Below are positions 18,548 to 28,409 of a stretch of DNA of 64,000 nucleotides, one piece after another. How positions within the stretch are numbered: position 1 is the stretch's first letter; the number at the start of each line of letters is the position of its first letter. The stretch is from Ga0077555 sp963741565 (GTDB taxonomy: Bacteria; Pseudomonadota; Alphaproteobacteria; Rhizobiales; Hyphomicrobiaceae), in contig CAVUIK010000010.1 in NCBI GenBank assembly GCA_963741565.1, positions 496,001-560,000 on the forward strand, written 5' to 3'. The notes beneath the pieces are model-generated. The model saw only the letters and a program-made list of their open reading frames with translations, did no database searches and was not told where the DNA came from. The position numbers and the translations under genes were made by a program.

Positions 18548-18655
18548 GGCACCTCGCGACGAAGAGTTCGAGTGCCTTCCCTGCGAGAATACGGATCGCG
18601 CAGGGGAAGCCCGGCTTTGATGTCTTTCACTGGCCCTGACTAACGAGCGCCGTTC
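18542..18655. repeat. Repeat copy A: 5' region of the GNAT gene
   Basis: About 110 bp covering the first bases and upstream region of the GNAT gene recur, with indels and substitutions, at 19957-20060. Strongest matches are the start-codon region, GATCGCGCAGGGGAAGCCCGG and the TTCACTGGCC block. Confidence 0.75.
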
Positions 18656-18666
18656 ATCTTGAGCCC

Positions 18667-19851
18667 TCACCATCCCGGGTCGGTTGGCTTCAGTCCCATC
18701 AGCACTTTTCCCGCCGTTTCGTAATGAACCGGGAAAGCCGAGTTGTGCTGAACAGCGACGTGGACGTCGCGGAAATGCCGCTCCAGCGGATTTCGCGTGT
18801 AGATCGCATTGGTGCCTGCCGCGTGGAATATGATGTCGACGGTACGCACGGCTTCATGGATAGCGTGGGTAATCGCGAGCCTGGCATCGGCAATCTTTCG
18901 CGAGGGGTCCGGCTCTCCATCGCGAACCGCCTGCCACGCCGCATCGACGGCGTGCACGACGTAGGCTCTCGCTGCGTTGAGGATGGCTTCAGCGGTTCCC
19001 ACACGCGATTGAACATGCGGACGATCACGCAGCAAGGCCGTGGACTGGGTCGACGCGTCGCGAAGGGCAATGTCGACGAATGTGTCTATGGCACCCCGGG
19101 CAATTCCAAGGGCATTCCCCGCCGTGGTCACCCACAAGGCGACGAGGAAGAGACGCTGATTGTAGAGCGCTCCCTTCTCAACGGGTGGCTCAGCAATGAA
19201 GCACGAGCGGTCTTCAGGAACGAACGCATCGTCGACGATAAAATCGTGGCTTCCAGTTCCACGCATCCCGATCGTCTGCCACGTGTCGATAATCCGCGCC
19301 TCCTTGATCGGCAGCCACATGGCCCGGACCTTGGGCGTTCCCGCAGGCGTCACTTGTGGCTTCTCGCCGTCCATGATGACGGTTGGGCAGTAAAGCCAAT
19401 TCGCGTTCATGATGCCGCTGGCGAAGTTCCACTGCCCCTTAACCCGATAACCGCCGTCTACCGGCCAAGCTTTGCCCTGCGGTCGCAATGAACCAGCTGC
19501 ACGAAAATCCGCCGGCGACCCGACCATCTTCCTTAACGTCTCGGTTGGAAGCCACCCTGTGATCATCGCAACATCGGATGCGATCATCGCGCACCAGCCA
19601 ACTGAACCATCGGCCTTCGAAAGTTCTTCGATGGCTTCGAATGCAACGAGCGGTTCAACTTCCATCCCACCGACGGATCGCGGCAGAAACATCTGGTAGA
19701 GACCAGCGTCAGCGAGCGCCCTGGCCAAAGTCGGTGGCGTCTGGCGCATCTGCTCGGCCTCCTCCCGAGCGGCAACAATTTGCGGAGCAAGCCGGCGAGC
19801 CGCAGCGACAATATCGACTGATCTTCCACTCACGGGCAAATCTGAGTGCAT
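18667..19851 (-). CDS. Acyl-CoA dehydrogenase-fold flavin monooxygenase (HsaA/DszC-like)
   Basis: About 394 residues with the acyl-CoA dehydrogenase fold but features of the flavin-dependent hydroxylase branch: LFLPRSVGGMEVEPLVAFEA, ADGSVGWCAMIASDVAMITG, WNFASGIMNANWLYCP and GMRGTGSHDFIVDDAFVPED. Members (HsaA, HpaH-like, DszC) use reduced flavin from a partner reductase and O2 to hydroxylate aromatic or sulfur compounds. No reductase is adjacent, although the nitroreductase-type protein at 3288 is in the same window. ATG 19851 is preferred over GTG 19866 because GGGGAA lies before it. The C-terminal H-A-A-G-T-N-A-I-Y stretch is typical. Confidence 0.82.
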   Translation of the reverse strand: MHSDLPVSGRSVDIVAAARRLAPQIVAAREEAEQMRQTPPTLARALADAGLYQMFLPRSVGGMEVEPLVAFEAIEELSKADGSVGWCAMIASDVAMITGWLPTETLRKMVGSPADFRAAGSLRPQGKAWPVDGGYRVKGQWNFASGIMNANWLYCPTVIMDGEKPQVTPAGTPKVRAMWLPIKEARIIDTWQTIGMRGTGSHDFIVDDAFVPEDRSCFIAEPPVEKGALYNQRLFLVALWVTTAGNALGIARGAIDTFVDIALRDASTQSTALLRDRPHVQSRVGTAEAILNAARAYVVHAVDAAWQAVRDGEPDPSRKIADARLAITHAIHEAVRTVDIIFHAAGTNAIYTRNPLERHFRDVHVAVQHNSAFPVHYETAGKVLMGLKPTDPGW

Positions 19852-19914
19852 GATGGAATTCCCCACTTACGCTACGGTTAGGTGTCCATTGCCTCGCCCT
19901 TGAGCGCCCCACGT

Positions 19915-20060
19915 GGGACGTCAGAAAGCGTCACGATGGGCACGGTTGGACAGGTTGAACATGGCCCCTCGCGACGAATGCTTTCCCCGCGCTACTCTGA
20001 TCGCGCAGGGGAAGCCCGGTGTTGATGTCGTTCACTGGCCCCGACGAACGTGTGCCGTTC
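19915..20060 (-). pseudogene. Copied 5' end of the GNAT gene (repeat copy B)
   Basis: On the minus strand this stretch repeats the upstream region of the GNAT gene and its first codons: MFNLSNRAHRDAF then a stop, against MFSISSRAEADRV in the real gene. Only 13 codons remain. It lies between the flavin monooxygenase and the SnoaL-like gene, so promoter-like DNA of the GNAT gene may now serve the monooxygenase at 18667-19851. Confidence 0.65.
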
Positions 20061-20073
20061 GGCGTGACAGCGA

Positions 20074-20490
20074 TCAGGCCCAACCCAACTGGCGAAGTGA
20101 GAAGTCGGCGTTCCAGATTTTGGTCATGTGCCGGATCTTGTCGCCGTCAAACTGCATGACATAGGTGTAGTCTGCCTCAACGCGCTTGCCTGTTGGTGGA
20201 ACAGGTCCACCCTGACCAGTCTGCGTTCCCGTGTACACTGCTGCGGCGACAACAGCTTTACGTTCGGTGTCGACGCCCCAGGCCATAATTGTGTAGCCCC
20301 CATCGGGAATAGGCCCGAATAGCCCCTTCATCCAGTCAGCGTAAGCTTGGATGGTTCGAACGTCAGCAAGTGCATCTGCCTGGCACGAAAACGTGGCGCC
20401 TGCGTTGCAGTACGCCTTGCACCCATCCCAACCCTTGCCCGTTTCTACTGCCTCGAAAAATGCCTTAGCCGTTTGGTCCATCTTCGTCAT
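20074..20490 (-). CDS. SnoaL-like/NTF2-fold protein
   Basis: A 138-residue single-domain protein of the SnoaL/polyketide-cyclase-like cone fold: MDQTAKAFFEAVETGKGWDG, a pocket-lining FSCQADALADVRTIQAYADW, and the closing strands VEADYTYVMQFDGDKIRHMTKIWN. The family includes isomerases, cyclases and many binding proteins, so no reaction can be given. The frame is intact and the length normal. It lies in a run of small alpha/beta-barrel genes. Confidence 0.8.
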   Translation of the reverse strand: MTKMDQTAKAFFEAVETGKGWDGCKAYCNAGATFSCQADALADVRTIQAYADWMKGLFGPIPDGGYTIMAWGVDTERKAVVAAAVYTGTQTGQGGPVPPTGKRVEADYTYVMQFDGDKIRHMTKIWNADFSLRQLGWA

Positions 20491-20611
20491 CGGATGTTCC
20501 TATACACTCTTGTTTTAGATCACTTCGGCCAACGAACACTTTGTATTCAGCAATCCTGAGCATGGCTGTTCCCTGTTATTGCAGCGACTATGCATGGGCA
20601 GTGTTGCCGCG

Positions 20612-20902
20612 TCAGGCCACGCCGTCCACAGCAACGGCAATCGTCTTCGACGTCTTGAACCGGATCGCGGCTACTTTTGCGTAATCGGGATCGGCGAAGA
20701 AATTCCGGATTGCCTGCCGATTGGGGAACTTGAAGAGCACGAGCCGGTTCGGCTTCCAGTCACCCTCGATGACTTCGAACTCGCCGCCGCGAACGAGATA
20801 CTCGCCGCCGTGCTTCGCGATGAACTCGGGCACGCGGGTCCGATATGCTTGGAACCCCTCTTGATCGTGGATGTCGAGATCAATCAGCAAATATGCGGTC
20901 AT
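20612..20902 (-). CDS. DUF1330 domain protein
   Basis: A 96-residue protein with the dimeric alpha/beta-barrel pattern of DUF1330: AYLLIDLDIHDQEGFQAYRT, GGEYLVRGGEFEVIEGDWKP, RLVLFKFPNRQAIRNFFADP. The family has no settled function. CCTCCC on the plus strand at 20906-20911 gives a GGGAGG ribosome site just ahead of the ATG. The 247-bp gap to the next gene is divergent and probably holds two promoters. Confidence 0.85.
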   Translation of the reverse strand: MTAYLLIDLDIHDQEGFQAYRTRVPEFIAKHGGEYLVRGGEFEVIEGDWKPNRLVLFKFPNRQAIRNFFADPDYAKVAAIRFKTSKTIAVAVDGVA

Positions 20903-21149
20903 GCGTTCCTCCCATCTGGCCGAGGTCTTTGCAGGTTGGCCACCGCCTCGACGTTACCGACACCATGGCATGACCGTTGATCTCAGGTCTATCGCATCGA
21001 CGCTCGTCGAGTGTCGCGCAGATCGGCAGCTTGCGGATGAAGCGGATGAAAGTTCACTAGGCCGCGCCTATGCCCCGTCTGGTGGCCATGCTACCGTGCC
21101 GCTGGTGCAATCGTTTGGATCGCACCGCAGGTGAACCATGGAGGTCGTC

Positions 21150-21443
21150 ATGTACGGCGTACTACGTTCATACTCAGGCGATGGAGCCAAGAAGCTCGCC
21201 GCCCTTCTCGAAGAGCGAAAGACCGAGGTCGAAGCCCTCTTGCGCGGCGTTCCGGGCCTCATGTCGTGGGGCCTCATGCGCACCCCGGACGGATGCACGA
21301 CCTTCACGTTGTGCAAGGACAAGGCGGGCGCCGATCAAAGCGTCACCGTTGCCCGCGAGTGGGTCGGGAAGAACGCCTCCGGCATCAACGCCCCGGCGCC
21401 CGTCATCACGGAAGGGCCGGTTAGCATGCGGATTACCGCCTGA
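21150..21443 (+). CDS. Small conserved-looking hypothetical protein
   Basis: About 97 residues starting MYGVLRSYSGDGAKKLAALL. Alternating strands and helices (TFTLCKDKAGADQSVTVARE, then VGKNASGINAPAPVITEGPV) resemble the ABM-type ferredoxin-like barrels seen in signalling or stress proteins, but I cannot name a family. An earlier ATG at 21138 gives four extra residues. It is flanked by non-coding DNA on both sides. Confidence 0.6.
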   Translation: MYGVLRSYSGDGAKKLAALLEERKTEVEALLRGVPGLMSWGLMRTPDGCTTFTLCKDKAGADQSVTVAREWVGKNASGINAPAPVITEGPVSMRITA

Positions 21444-21653
21444 TTGTCGGTGACGAGCGCCTGGGAACCATTGTCGAATTCGCGGGCGCCGTCGCCAAGC
21501 ACACTGCACATTGATCGCGCCGGCATTGCCGTTCTTGGTGTCGGTCAGGCCGGGCCTACGGACGGTTCCAGGTGACCGTCCGTCTCCGTCAGGTCCTTGC
21601 CCATTTACCCACAGACGGCACGCGATCCCCCTTTGCAGCCAACAGGAACGGCC

Positions 21654-22601
21654 ATGCGCATTGCCTTCACGATGGATGATCTCCCGGTCTATCCGCACTT
21701 GGCTTTGCCGGAGGGCTACACTCCAGCCTCGGTTGCCGAGAGCATCATCGAAGGCCTCGATCGCCACAAGGTTGAAGGCGTTTATGCGTTTGCCAACTCC
21801 TGGCCGCTCGATGTCGATCCGCAGACCGAGAAAATATTCGACACGTGGACCTCTGCAGGTCACTTCGTTGGCAATCACACACATAGCCATCCGCTGCTGA
21901 ACGACGTCAGCGGCGACGCATTCATAGCCGACATCACAATAGCCGATGAGCTCTTGAAGCCGTGGCTCGATCGCGCCCCGCAGAAGCTCTTTCGGCATCC
22001 CCTCAACCTGTGGGGCAACACCGAGGCAAAGCGCTCGGCCGTCAATGCCCACATCGCGCAGCTCGGCTATGCCCCGGCTGATGTCACGAGCTTCTTCTTC
22101 GAGTGGGAGTGGGACCGTGCCTGGCGTTGGCTCCTGCAGACGGGGAAGAGCGAAGAAGCGGAGGCCCTCAAAGCAGAGTTCGTCGACTTCTGCATCGCGC
22201 AACTTGCATACGATCAGAAATGCTGCCGGGAATTCTTCGGCCACGATGTCACTGGCATTGCTCTGGGCCACTTCGTGGCGTTCCTGGCAGAGACGATCGA
22301 TCCTCTGATGGCGCGAATACGCCGAGAAGGGTTCGAGATCGTGCCGCTGGCGGATGCACTCGCCGACCCTGCTTACGATCGCGTTGGCTCGGTGGTCACG
22401 GCTAGTTTTCAAGTCTATCAGCAAAAACTGGCAGCCTTGGCAGGCAAGGAGATGGCGTCGGTCGCGCCTTCGTGTGAGGAGCTGATGAAGCGCGTGTTCG
22501 CATTTGGCCGAGCCGCTGCGCCCGGCACGTCGCGGACTTCTCGTGCAGAACAAGCGTGGGCCGAATCCATAGAGCGGATCATGCATCAGGGCCATGGATA
22601 G
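21654..22601 (+). CDS. Polysaccharide deacetylase-like (CE4/NodB-fold) protein
   Basis: About 315 residues. The start MRIAFTMDDLP carries the T-x-D-D motif, and GHFVGNHTHSHPLLND carries the H-x3-H metal pair of carbohydrate esterase family 4, so a metal-dependent deacetylase or amidase on a glycan or related substrate is expected. PQKLFRHPLNLWGNTEAK fits motif 3 (R-x-P). The C-terminal 120 residues, helical and rich in Glu/Ala, are not part of the NodB core. No signal peptide is present, unusual for wall-acting members. ATG 21654 is preferred because MRIAFTMDD is the natural first strand. Confidence 0.78.
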   Translation: MRIAFTMDDLPVYPHLALPEGYTPASVAESIIEGLDRHKVEGVYAFANSWPLDVDPQTEKIFDTWTSAGHFVGNHTHSHPLLNDVSGDAFIADITIADELLKPWLDRAPQKLFRHPLNLWGNTEAKRSAVNAHIAQLGYAPADVTSFFFEWEWDRAWRWLLQTGKSEEAEALKAEFVDFCIAQLAYDQKCCREFFGHDVTGIALGHFVAFLAETIDPLMARIRREGFEIVPLADALADPAYDRVGSVVTASFQVYQQKLAALAGKEMASVAPSCEELMKRVFAFGRAAAPGTSRTSRAEQAWAESIERIMHQGHG

Positions 22602-22730
22602 GCGGCTCTGAGTGCGGGCGCGCGGGAGTTTCGGCTTGTCGGTGGTCTGACACTGGTCCAACATCGAACCAAGAACCAACGGCAAGCGTGGGTGTATCAG
22701 TCGCCGTCGGCGGAGCAGCGGAGAGACAAC

Positions 22731-24722
22731 ATGGCAGCACTCGACAATCCGCCTGCTGGCGCCGGAGCATCCGCCGAGTCCTGCTGCGCGACCCAACCTT
22801 CCCAAGCCGCCTTTCGCCATCCGCTCGATCCCCTCGACGGCGCCGAGATGGCGCGCGCAGCAGCCATTGTGACCGAGGCTTTCGGCAAGGAAGAGCCCGT
22901 TCGCTTCGAGCGCTTGGAGATCGATGAGCCAGAGAAGGGCGCGCTTGCCGCCTGGACGCCGGGGAGCGCCTGGGATCGGCAAGTCCGCTTCTCGATCTAT
23001 CGCCACGGCCGGATCGGCGTCACCGAGGGCATCCTCTCGTTGGCTGAGGGACGGGTGTTGTCCTCGCGACATCTGCCCGAGGCACGCCCGATGATCATGC
23101 TCGAGGAGTTCCTCGAGGTGGAGAAGGCCGTGAAGGCCGCGCCCGAGTTCATCGCCGCCTGCCGCCGCCGCGGCATCGAGGATATCGACATGGTCTGCGT
23201 CGACTCCGTGGTCGGCCGGCGCGTTCGGCATTCCCGGCGAAGAAGGACGCCGCATCTCGCACACGTTCGCGTGGCTGAGGACCGGCAAAGACCGCAACTA
23301 CTACGCTCATCCGATCGAGGGCGTGAACGCCGTCGTCGATATCGACACCATGCAGGTGCTGCGCGTAGACGACCATTTCTCAGAGCGCGCACCGATCCCC
23401 GTGCCCAAGGTCGACAGCGAGTACGACGCCCGCTTCCGCGAGCGCTTTCAGCCGGCGGGAAAACCTCTCGACGTCATCCAGTCGGAAGGGCCGAGCTTCA
23501 GCATCGAAGGCCACTGCATCAGATGGATGGGTTGGGACGTTCGCGTCGGCTTCAACAACCGCGAGGGACTGATCCTGCACCAGCTCGGCCACACGATCGA
23601 CGGCAAGCGCCGGCCGATCATCCATCGCGCCTCGCTCGCCGAGATGGTGGTGCCTTACGGCAGCCCCGAGCTCGCGCACTATCGCAAGAACGTCTTCGAC
23701 ATCGGCGAGTACGGCCTCGGCAAGCTCGCCAACTCGCTGAAGCTCGGCTGCGACTGCCTCGGCGCCATCCACTACATGGACGCCTGGGTGAACGGCATCG
23801 ACGGCACGCCGGTCAGAATCGAGAACGCCATCTGCATCCACGAGGAGGACCAGGGGATCGGCTGGAAGCACTGGGATTGGCGCACCGACCACGCCGAAGT
23901 GCGCCGGCTCCGCCGCCTCGTGATCTCGTCCATCTCGACCGTCGGCAATTACGAGTACGCGTCCTACTGGTACCTCTACCAGCACGGCGGCATCGAGTTC
24001 GAGATGAAGGCGACAGGCATCATCAACACCGTCGCTTGCGAGCCGGGCAAGCCGAGCCGCTACGGCAACGAGGTGATGCCGGGCGTCATGGGCCAGATCC
24101 ATCAGCATGTCTTCTGCGCGCGCCTCGATATGGACGTCGATGGCTCCGCCAACTCGGTCGTCGAATACAACGTCGTCGTGCCGCCCAAGGGCCCCGAGAA
24201 CCCGCACGGCAATGCCTTCTACGAGGAGGCGACGACGCTCAAGACCGAGCAGGCGGCCCGCCGCAAGGCCAATCCGGCGAGCCAGCGCTTCTGGAAGATC
24301 GTCAATCCCAGGGCGCCTCAACGCCGTCGGCAAGCCAGTCGGCTACAAGCTCGAGGCGACGAGCCCGGTGACGGTGTTTACGGATCCCGATAGCGCCTCG
24401 GGCCGCCGCGGCGGCTTCATTCAGAACCATCTCTGGGTGACGCCCTACGCGCGCGAGGAGCGCTATCCCGCCGGCGACTACGTCAACCAATCCGAAGGCG
24501 GGCTCGGGCCTGCCGCAGTGGACCAAGGCCAACCGCTCGATCGAGAATACGGACATCGTGCTGTGGCATGTCTTCGGTCTGCACCATTCGGTGCGGCCCG
24601 AGGACTTTCCCGTGCAGCCGGTCGTCACCTGCGGCTTCAAGCTGATGCCGTCGGGCTTCTTCGACCGCAATCCGATGATCGACTTGGCCCCGGCGCACAA
24701 CGGCGCCAGCTGCTGCTTGTGA
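22731..24722 (+). CDS. Copper-containing primary amine oxidase, three frameshifts
   Basis: Reconstructed length is about 660 residues. It oxidises primary amines to aldehydes, giving NH3 and H2O2. The cofactor motif N-Y-E-Y in SSISTVGNYEYASYW supplies the Tyr that becomes topaquinone, and copper ligands are seen as HQHVFCARLDMDVDG and, near the C-terminus, LWHVFGLHHSVRPEDFPVQP. The catalytic base region YMDAWVNGIDG is also present. Breaks near 23207, 24313 and 24502 are each explained by one extra base (for example GAC-T-CCGTGG gives VDPWSAGAFG when T is removed). ATG 22731 begins MAALDNPPAG. All family residues survive, so base-call error is more likely than decay. Confidence 0.85.
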
Positions 24723-24954
24723 TTCGTGCTGCACCATTCCACGTGGCATTGGCTCGAACATCGGCCACGTCACAGTGAGACGCGATAGCTTTGGCAGCGG
24801 ACAACGTGCTCCGAACTGTCGGAACCGCCGTCGCCGGTGCGACGAATGTCGGCTATTGGGATGTCTCAATTACACCCGAAGTAGACGCTCCCTTGAGGCG
24901 TCGAAGTTGACGTGACGCGCACCCTGAAGTGTGTGCACTAAACGGGAGGCTTCA

Positions 24955-25728
24955 CTATCTGGCCACGTTCGCCGGCAAATGCACTTTCAGGAATTTGCGC
25001 ACCCGATTGATGGTTCGAGCCTTCAGCTCCGGGGGATTCTTCCACGGATACACCGTCACCTCGGCATTCGGTGCCAGCGAAGCGATGTCGACGCAGGTCT
25101 GATAGGCGTGCGACGGCGTGTCGTCCGGCAGGACCAGCATCGGCGTTTGGCAGTTGCGCGCGAAGTCGCGCGACACGCTGTAAACGAAGTCCGGCTGCAC
25201 GCGATAAAGGTTGTGCAAGTACTTCTCGATGGTCGCCATCGGTACCTCAGGTCGCCGCTCGCGGAACTCCTTGACCCAGCCGTCGCGGCTGTGGTTCCAC
25301 ATAACATCCGGGTCCTCCGACCGGTGTCCGATTGGTTGACTGATGATCGCTGCGACAATGCGGTCCGGGGCCCGCGCCATCAGCTTGAGGGCGAAGGAGC
25401 CGCCGATGCAGTTGCCGAAGAAGGCGAACTGGCGGACGCCTAGGTGGTCCATGAGCCCGAGTTGGTCGTCGGCGAATGCGTCCCACGGGTTGTCGACCGG
25501 GACCGGGCCAGTGGATTCACCGTTGGTAGCGTTGCGCTGGTCCATGGTAATGACGCGGAAGTCGGCCTTGAACTCCTCCACCATGTTGATGACGGCGTTG
25601 GGCCAATTGATGATCCGCGAATTCAGGCCGCCGCCCGGAATGGCGAAGAGCGGGAAGCCGGTGCCGACCTCCTGGTAACGGATTCGGACGCCGTCTTTCT
25701 CGTAGAAGCCCGTTTTGACGGAACTCAT
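24955..25728 (-). CDS. Alpha/beta-hydrolase with cysteine in the nucleophile elbow
   Basis: A 257-residue alpha/beta-hydrolase: YQEVGTGFPLFAIPGGGLNS holds the oxyanion-hole loop, RVITMDQRNATNGES follows, and the nucleophile elbow reads FFGNCIGGSFALKL, with Cys107 where Ser is usual. An Asp lies in LVLPDDTPSHAYQTC. The usual C-terminal catalytic His is not seen after the last strand (VTVYPWKNPPELKART), although SHAY offers one nearby. It is intact. The substrate is unknown; dienelactone hydrolases are the best-known members with a Cys nucleophile. Confidence 0.85.
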   Translation of the reverse strand: MSSVKTGFYEKDGVRIRYQEVGTGFPLFAIPGGGLNSRIINWPNAVINMVEEFKADFRVITMDQRNATNGESTGPVPVDNPWDAFADDQLGLMDHLGVRQFAFFGNCIGGSFALKLMARAPDRIVAAIISQPIGHRSEDPDVMWNHSRDGWVKEFRERRPEVPMATIEKYLHNLYRVQPDFVYSVSRDFARNCQTPMLVLPDDTPSHAYQTCVDIASLAPNAEVTVYPWKNPPELKARTINRVRKFLKVHLPANVAR

Positions 25729-25929
25729 GACACCCTCCCTCGCCTCATTGAGCGGATTAGGCTCAAAGCGCTGCTCAACAATGAACGAGACCCGACTTCG
25801 CAGTCGGGCAACTCAAGTCGTAGCGAAGACAACCGCGAAAGTCGGCTTCCTTATAGGATCGCCGAAACCGCGCCGCACAGGCTGGCAGGGTCGCGATGGA
25901 ACAACCGGGCGTCGCCGCGCCGAACTACC

Positions 25930-26601
25930 TCAATTCGGAAAGATGCGCTGGAAGACGCCGGGCGAGCCTTCAGCATGAACCATGGCCTGCCGAATTTCAC
26001 TGCTCCAAACCGGCGTCACGGCGGTTCGCCAGTCGTCCCAGGCCTTGCTCTTCCAGACGTCGAGCGAGGTCATCTCGTGGACCGTCGTGTACTTCGGCGT
26101 CCCCATCACAGCTTCGAAACGGCGCGCCCGAATGTAGCCGGGAATGAGCGAGCACAAGGGCAGCCGCTCGTTGTTGTAGGCCTCATTGAATTTCGCATCG
26201 AGCGCCTCGGGCACGGACATGCGACCAACCAGGATCACTGGCGCCATGTCGGCTTCCGCCGTCTCGCGCCGCAACGCGGCCGGATAGATGCAGTTGTAGA
26301 GGTTGCGGATGTACTTGGTGCCAATCACGCTCGGCGACATACGGCGGGACCAGGGCGTCGGGTTATTCAACCACTTTTGCCAGGACTCCGAGCGCCACGT
26401 CTCTGGGGAGGCCAGCTCGTAACAGGCGAGGTACTTTGGTCCGCTCGCCACGGCCTGATAGCGCGCAGCGCTGAGCACTCCTGGGATCGAGAGCCGCTCC
26501 GGAATGTGCTCGGTGTCGTACCAGGCGTTGTATTCCTCCTCGTGCTTCTCCGGCACCTCGGAATACACCATCAACAGGCCATCGCCCTTCTTCGCTGCCA
26601 C
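25930..26601 (-). CDS. Tandem alpha/beta-barrel (EthD/ABM-like) protein
   Basis: About 223 residues made of two similar halves. YNAWYDTEHIPERLSIPGVL with ARYQAVASGPKYLACYELAS is matched by FNEAYNNERLPLCSLIPGYI with ARRFEAVMGTPKYTTVHEMT, each followed by a W-K/E-S-x-x-W helix. This is an internal duplication of a dimeric alpha/beta-barrel domain. GTG at 26601 is taken as start because AAGGAG lies 8 bases before it. Its function is unknown. It is separated from the hydrolase gene by 200 bp on the same strand. Confidence 0.75.
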   Translation of the reverse strand: MAAKKGDGLLMVYSEVPEKHEEEYNAWYDTEHIPERLSIPGVLSAARYQAVASGPKYLACYELASPETWRSESWQKWLNNPTPWSRRMSPSVIGTKYIRNLYNCIYPAALRRETAEADMAPVILVGRMSVPEALDAKFNEAYNNERLPLCSLIPGYIRARRFEAVMGTPKYTTVHEMTSLDVWKSKAWDDWRTAVTPVWSSEIRQAMVHAEGSPGVFQRIFPN

Positions 26602-26988
26602 GATAGATCTCCTTGCACAGAACCCGAGAGCCAACACGATACCGCTGACTTCAGACATGCTCTGGCACGACCCCAAGGTCGTCAAGCCCGCACTGCGCGA
26701 GGTGGGATTCTGGGATCGAGCGTCGAGTGAACCGAGCTGCTGGTTGCCAACGGTCGCGGTGATCCGATAGCTTCCGTTGGGCGGTCGTCGTGATGCGCCA
26801 ACTGCCGACATTAGCCTCCAGCTGTCGGGCCTGCCCGACAATGACCGGTCGATCACTGAAGCGGAATTGAGTCAATTCGGTAATGACACAGTCGGCACCA
26901 TCTCCAATCATGTCGGCAATGTGAAGTAGCGCATCGGCCGGCGAGGCGTTCGCGATGCCGAAATCAATCCACAGAGGGTGGAGGCCGC
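26602..26988. other. Gap between divergent genes
   Basis: 387 bp between the tandem-barrel gene and the first MmgE/PrpD gene. It should hold both promoters. Open frames here lack family features and their codon use is poor. A GGTGGAGG ribosome site precedes the ATG at 26989. Confidence 0.5.
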
Positions 26989-28409
26989 ATGTCCGACGAG
27001 AGCATCAACCGCCGACTGTCGAATTGGGTCGCGGGACTGACCTTTGCGGATCTGCCGCCGGAGGTCCTCGATCGTGCGCGCGGCGTTACGCTGCAAGCGC
27101 TGTCCTCGTCGCTTCTCGGCTACGACTTCCCGGAGACGAAGCAGGCATTTCGACTCGTGGAGGAGGAAGAGCAGGGCGCCGCCGGCACCATCACGGCGCT
27201 GGTCGACGGTCGGCGATTCTCGCGCGCCGGCGCGGCCTTCATCAATGCCGAGATGATCTTCGCCGGCGGCAAGTGGGACACGTTCCGCATGGTGGGGCAT
27301 CCGAGCTGTCGCCGTCATCCCCGCCGCGCTGCTGGCGGCCGAGGCCACGCGATGCTCGGGACGCGAGTTCCTGACCGGCGTGGTCGCCGGCTACGAGGTC
27401 ATGGAGCGCCTGGCCGCCGATTTCGTGCCGGCCATCCTGGCGCGCGGATTCCACTCGGGCGCTTTGTTCAGCATTTTCGGAGCCGCGACGGCCATCGCCA
27501 AGATCATGGGGCTGAGCGCCGACCAGGTGCATGGTGCGCTGGCCCAATGCGTCAATCTCGCCGCGGGCAATCTCGAGGGCGGGCGCAGCGGCGGCCGCTC
27601 CGTGCGCGAGGGTGCGGCCGTGCGCAATGCGCTGCTCGCCGTCGGCCTGGCGCGACAAGGCATTCCGGGCGGCGACACGGTGTTCGAAGGCGAGGCCGGC
27701 TTCTATTTCGCCTATCTCGGCAACAGGGAAGGCCACCTGAGCCACAGCTTTTCTGGCGCGCGCACAGCCGACCTCGCCGCCATTACCGCGAAACTCGGGG
27801 AGAAATGGCTGTTCCTCGAGACGCTCTATCGCATCTATTCGACCGCCGGCTACAACATCGCCCATGTCGACGTGACCGCGGCGCTATGCAAGCGCGACAG
27901 CATCCGCGCCGAGCAGGTCGAGCGGGTCGAGTGCGTCGTCAACTGGCTCGAGACCCAATACCCGAGCCCTGCGTTTCCCTCGAAGCGGACCGATCTCGAG
28001 CCCGGACCCGAGCAGCCGCAATACTACGCCGCGTACGCCATACTTGCCGGCGCGTTCCCGGTGACGAAGAACGTGGTGCAGAATGTCGGCGAGGCCGATC
28101 CGCCGGGCCTCGACGCCATGATGCAGCGCGTCCGTGTCATTCCCTCGCACACGCAGCCGCTGTTCTCCCCGCGCGTGACGATCTTCACCCGCGACGGCGT
28201 CGCCCACACACTGCAGGCGACTGGGCGCGAGTTCATCATGACCTTCGACAAACTGGCGGAGAGGCTGGCGCCGATCGGCACCGTGGCTGCCATCGGCGAG
28301 ACAGCAGTACGCCGAGCTTGTCGCCGAATGCCGGCAGATCGACGACGCCAAAGACATCGGTAGGCTGATCGCACTCACCTGCTCACCGCGGCCCGATCGA
28401 CGTGAGTAA
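26989..28409 (+). CDS. MmgE/PrpD family protein, two frameshifts
   Basis: About 470 residues when joined. It has the 2-methylcitrate dehydratase/iminodisuccinate epimerase fold: N-terminal INRRLSNWVAGLTFADLPPE, then VVAGYEVMERLAADFVPAIL, RGFHSGALFSIFGAATAIAK (the characteristic G-F-H-x-x-G motif), and the lid domain with KWLFLETLYRIYSTAGYNIA. One extra base near 27304 and one near 28305 shift the frame; removing them gives HPAVAVIPAALLAAEATRCS and QQYAELVAECRQIDDAKDIG. Close family members act in propionate or tricarboxylate-type catabolism, which fits the tricarboxylate-type transporter downstream; the exact substrate is unknown. Confidence 0.85.

Noticed and set aside
21174..23297. A 707-residue open frame on the minus strand
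   Set aside because: It is antisense to the deacetylase-like and amine oxidase genes, has no recognisable domain, and is open only because of high GC content.
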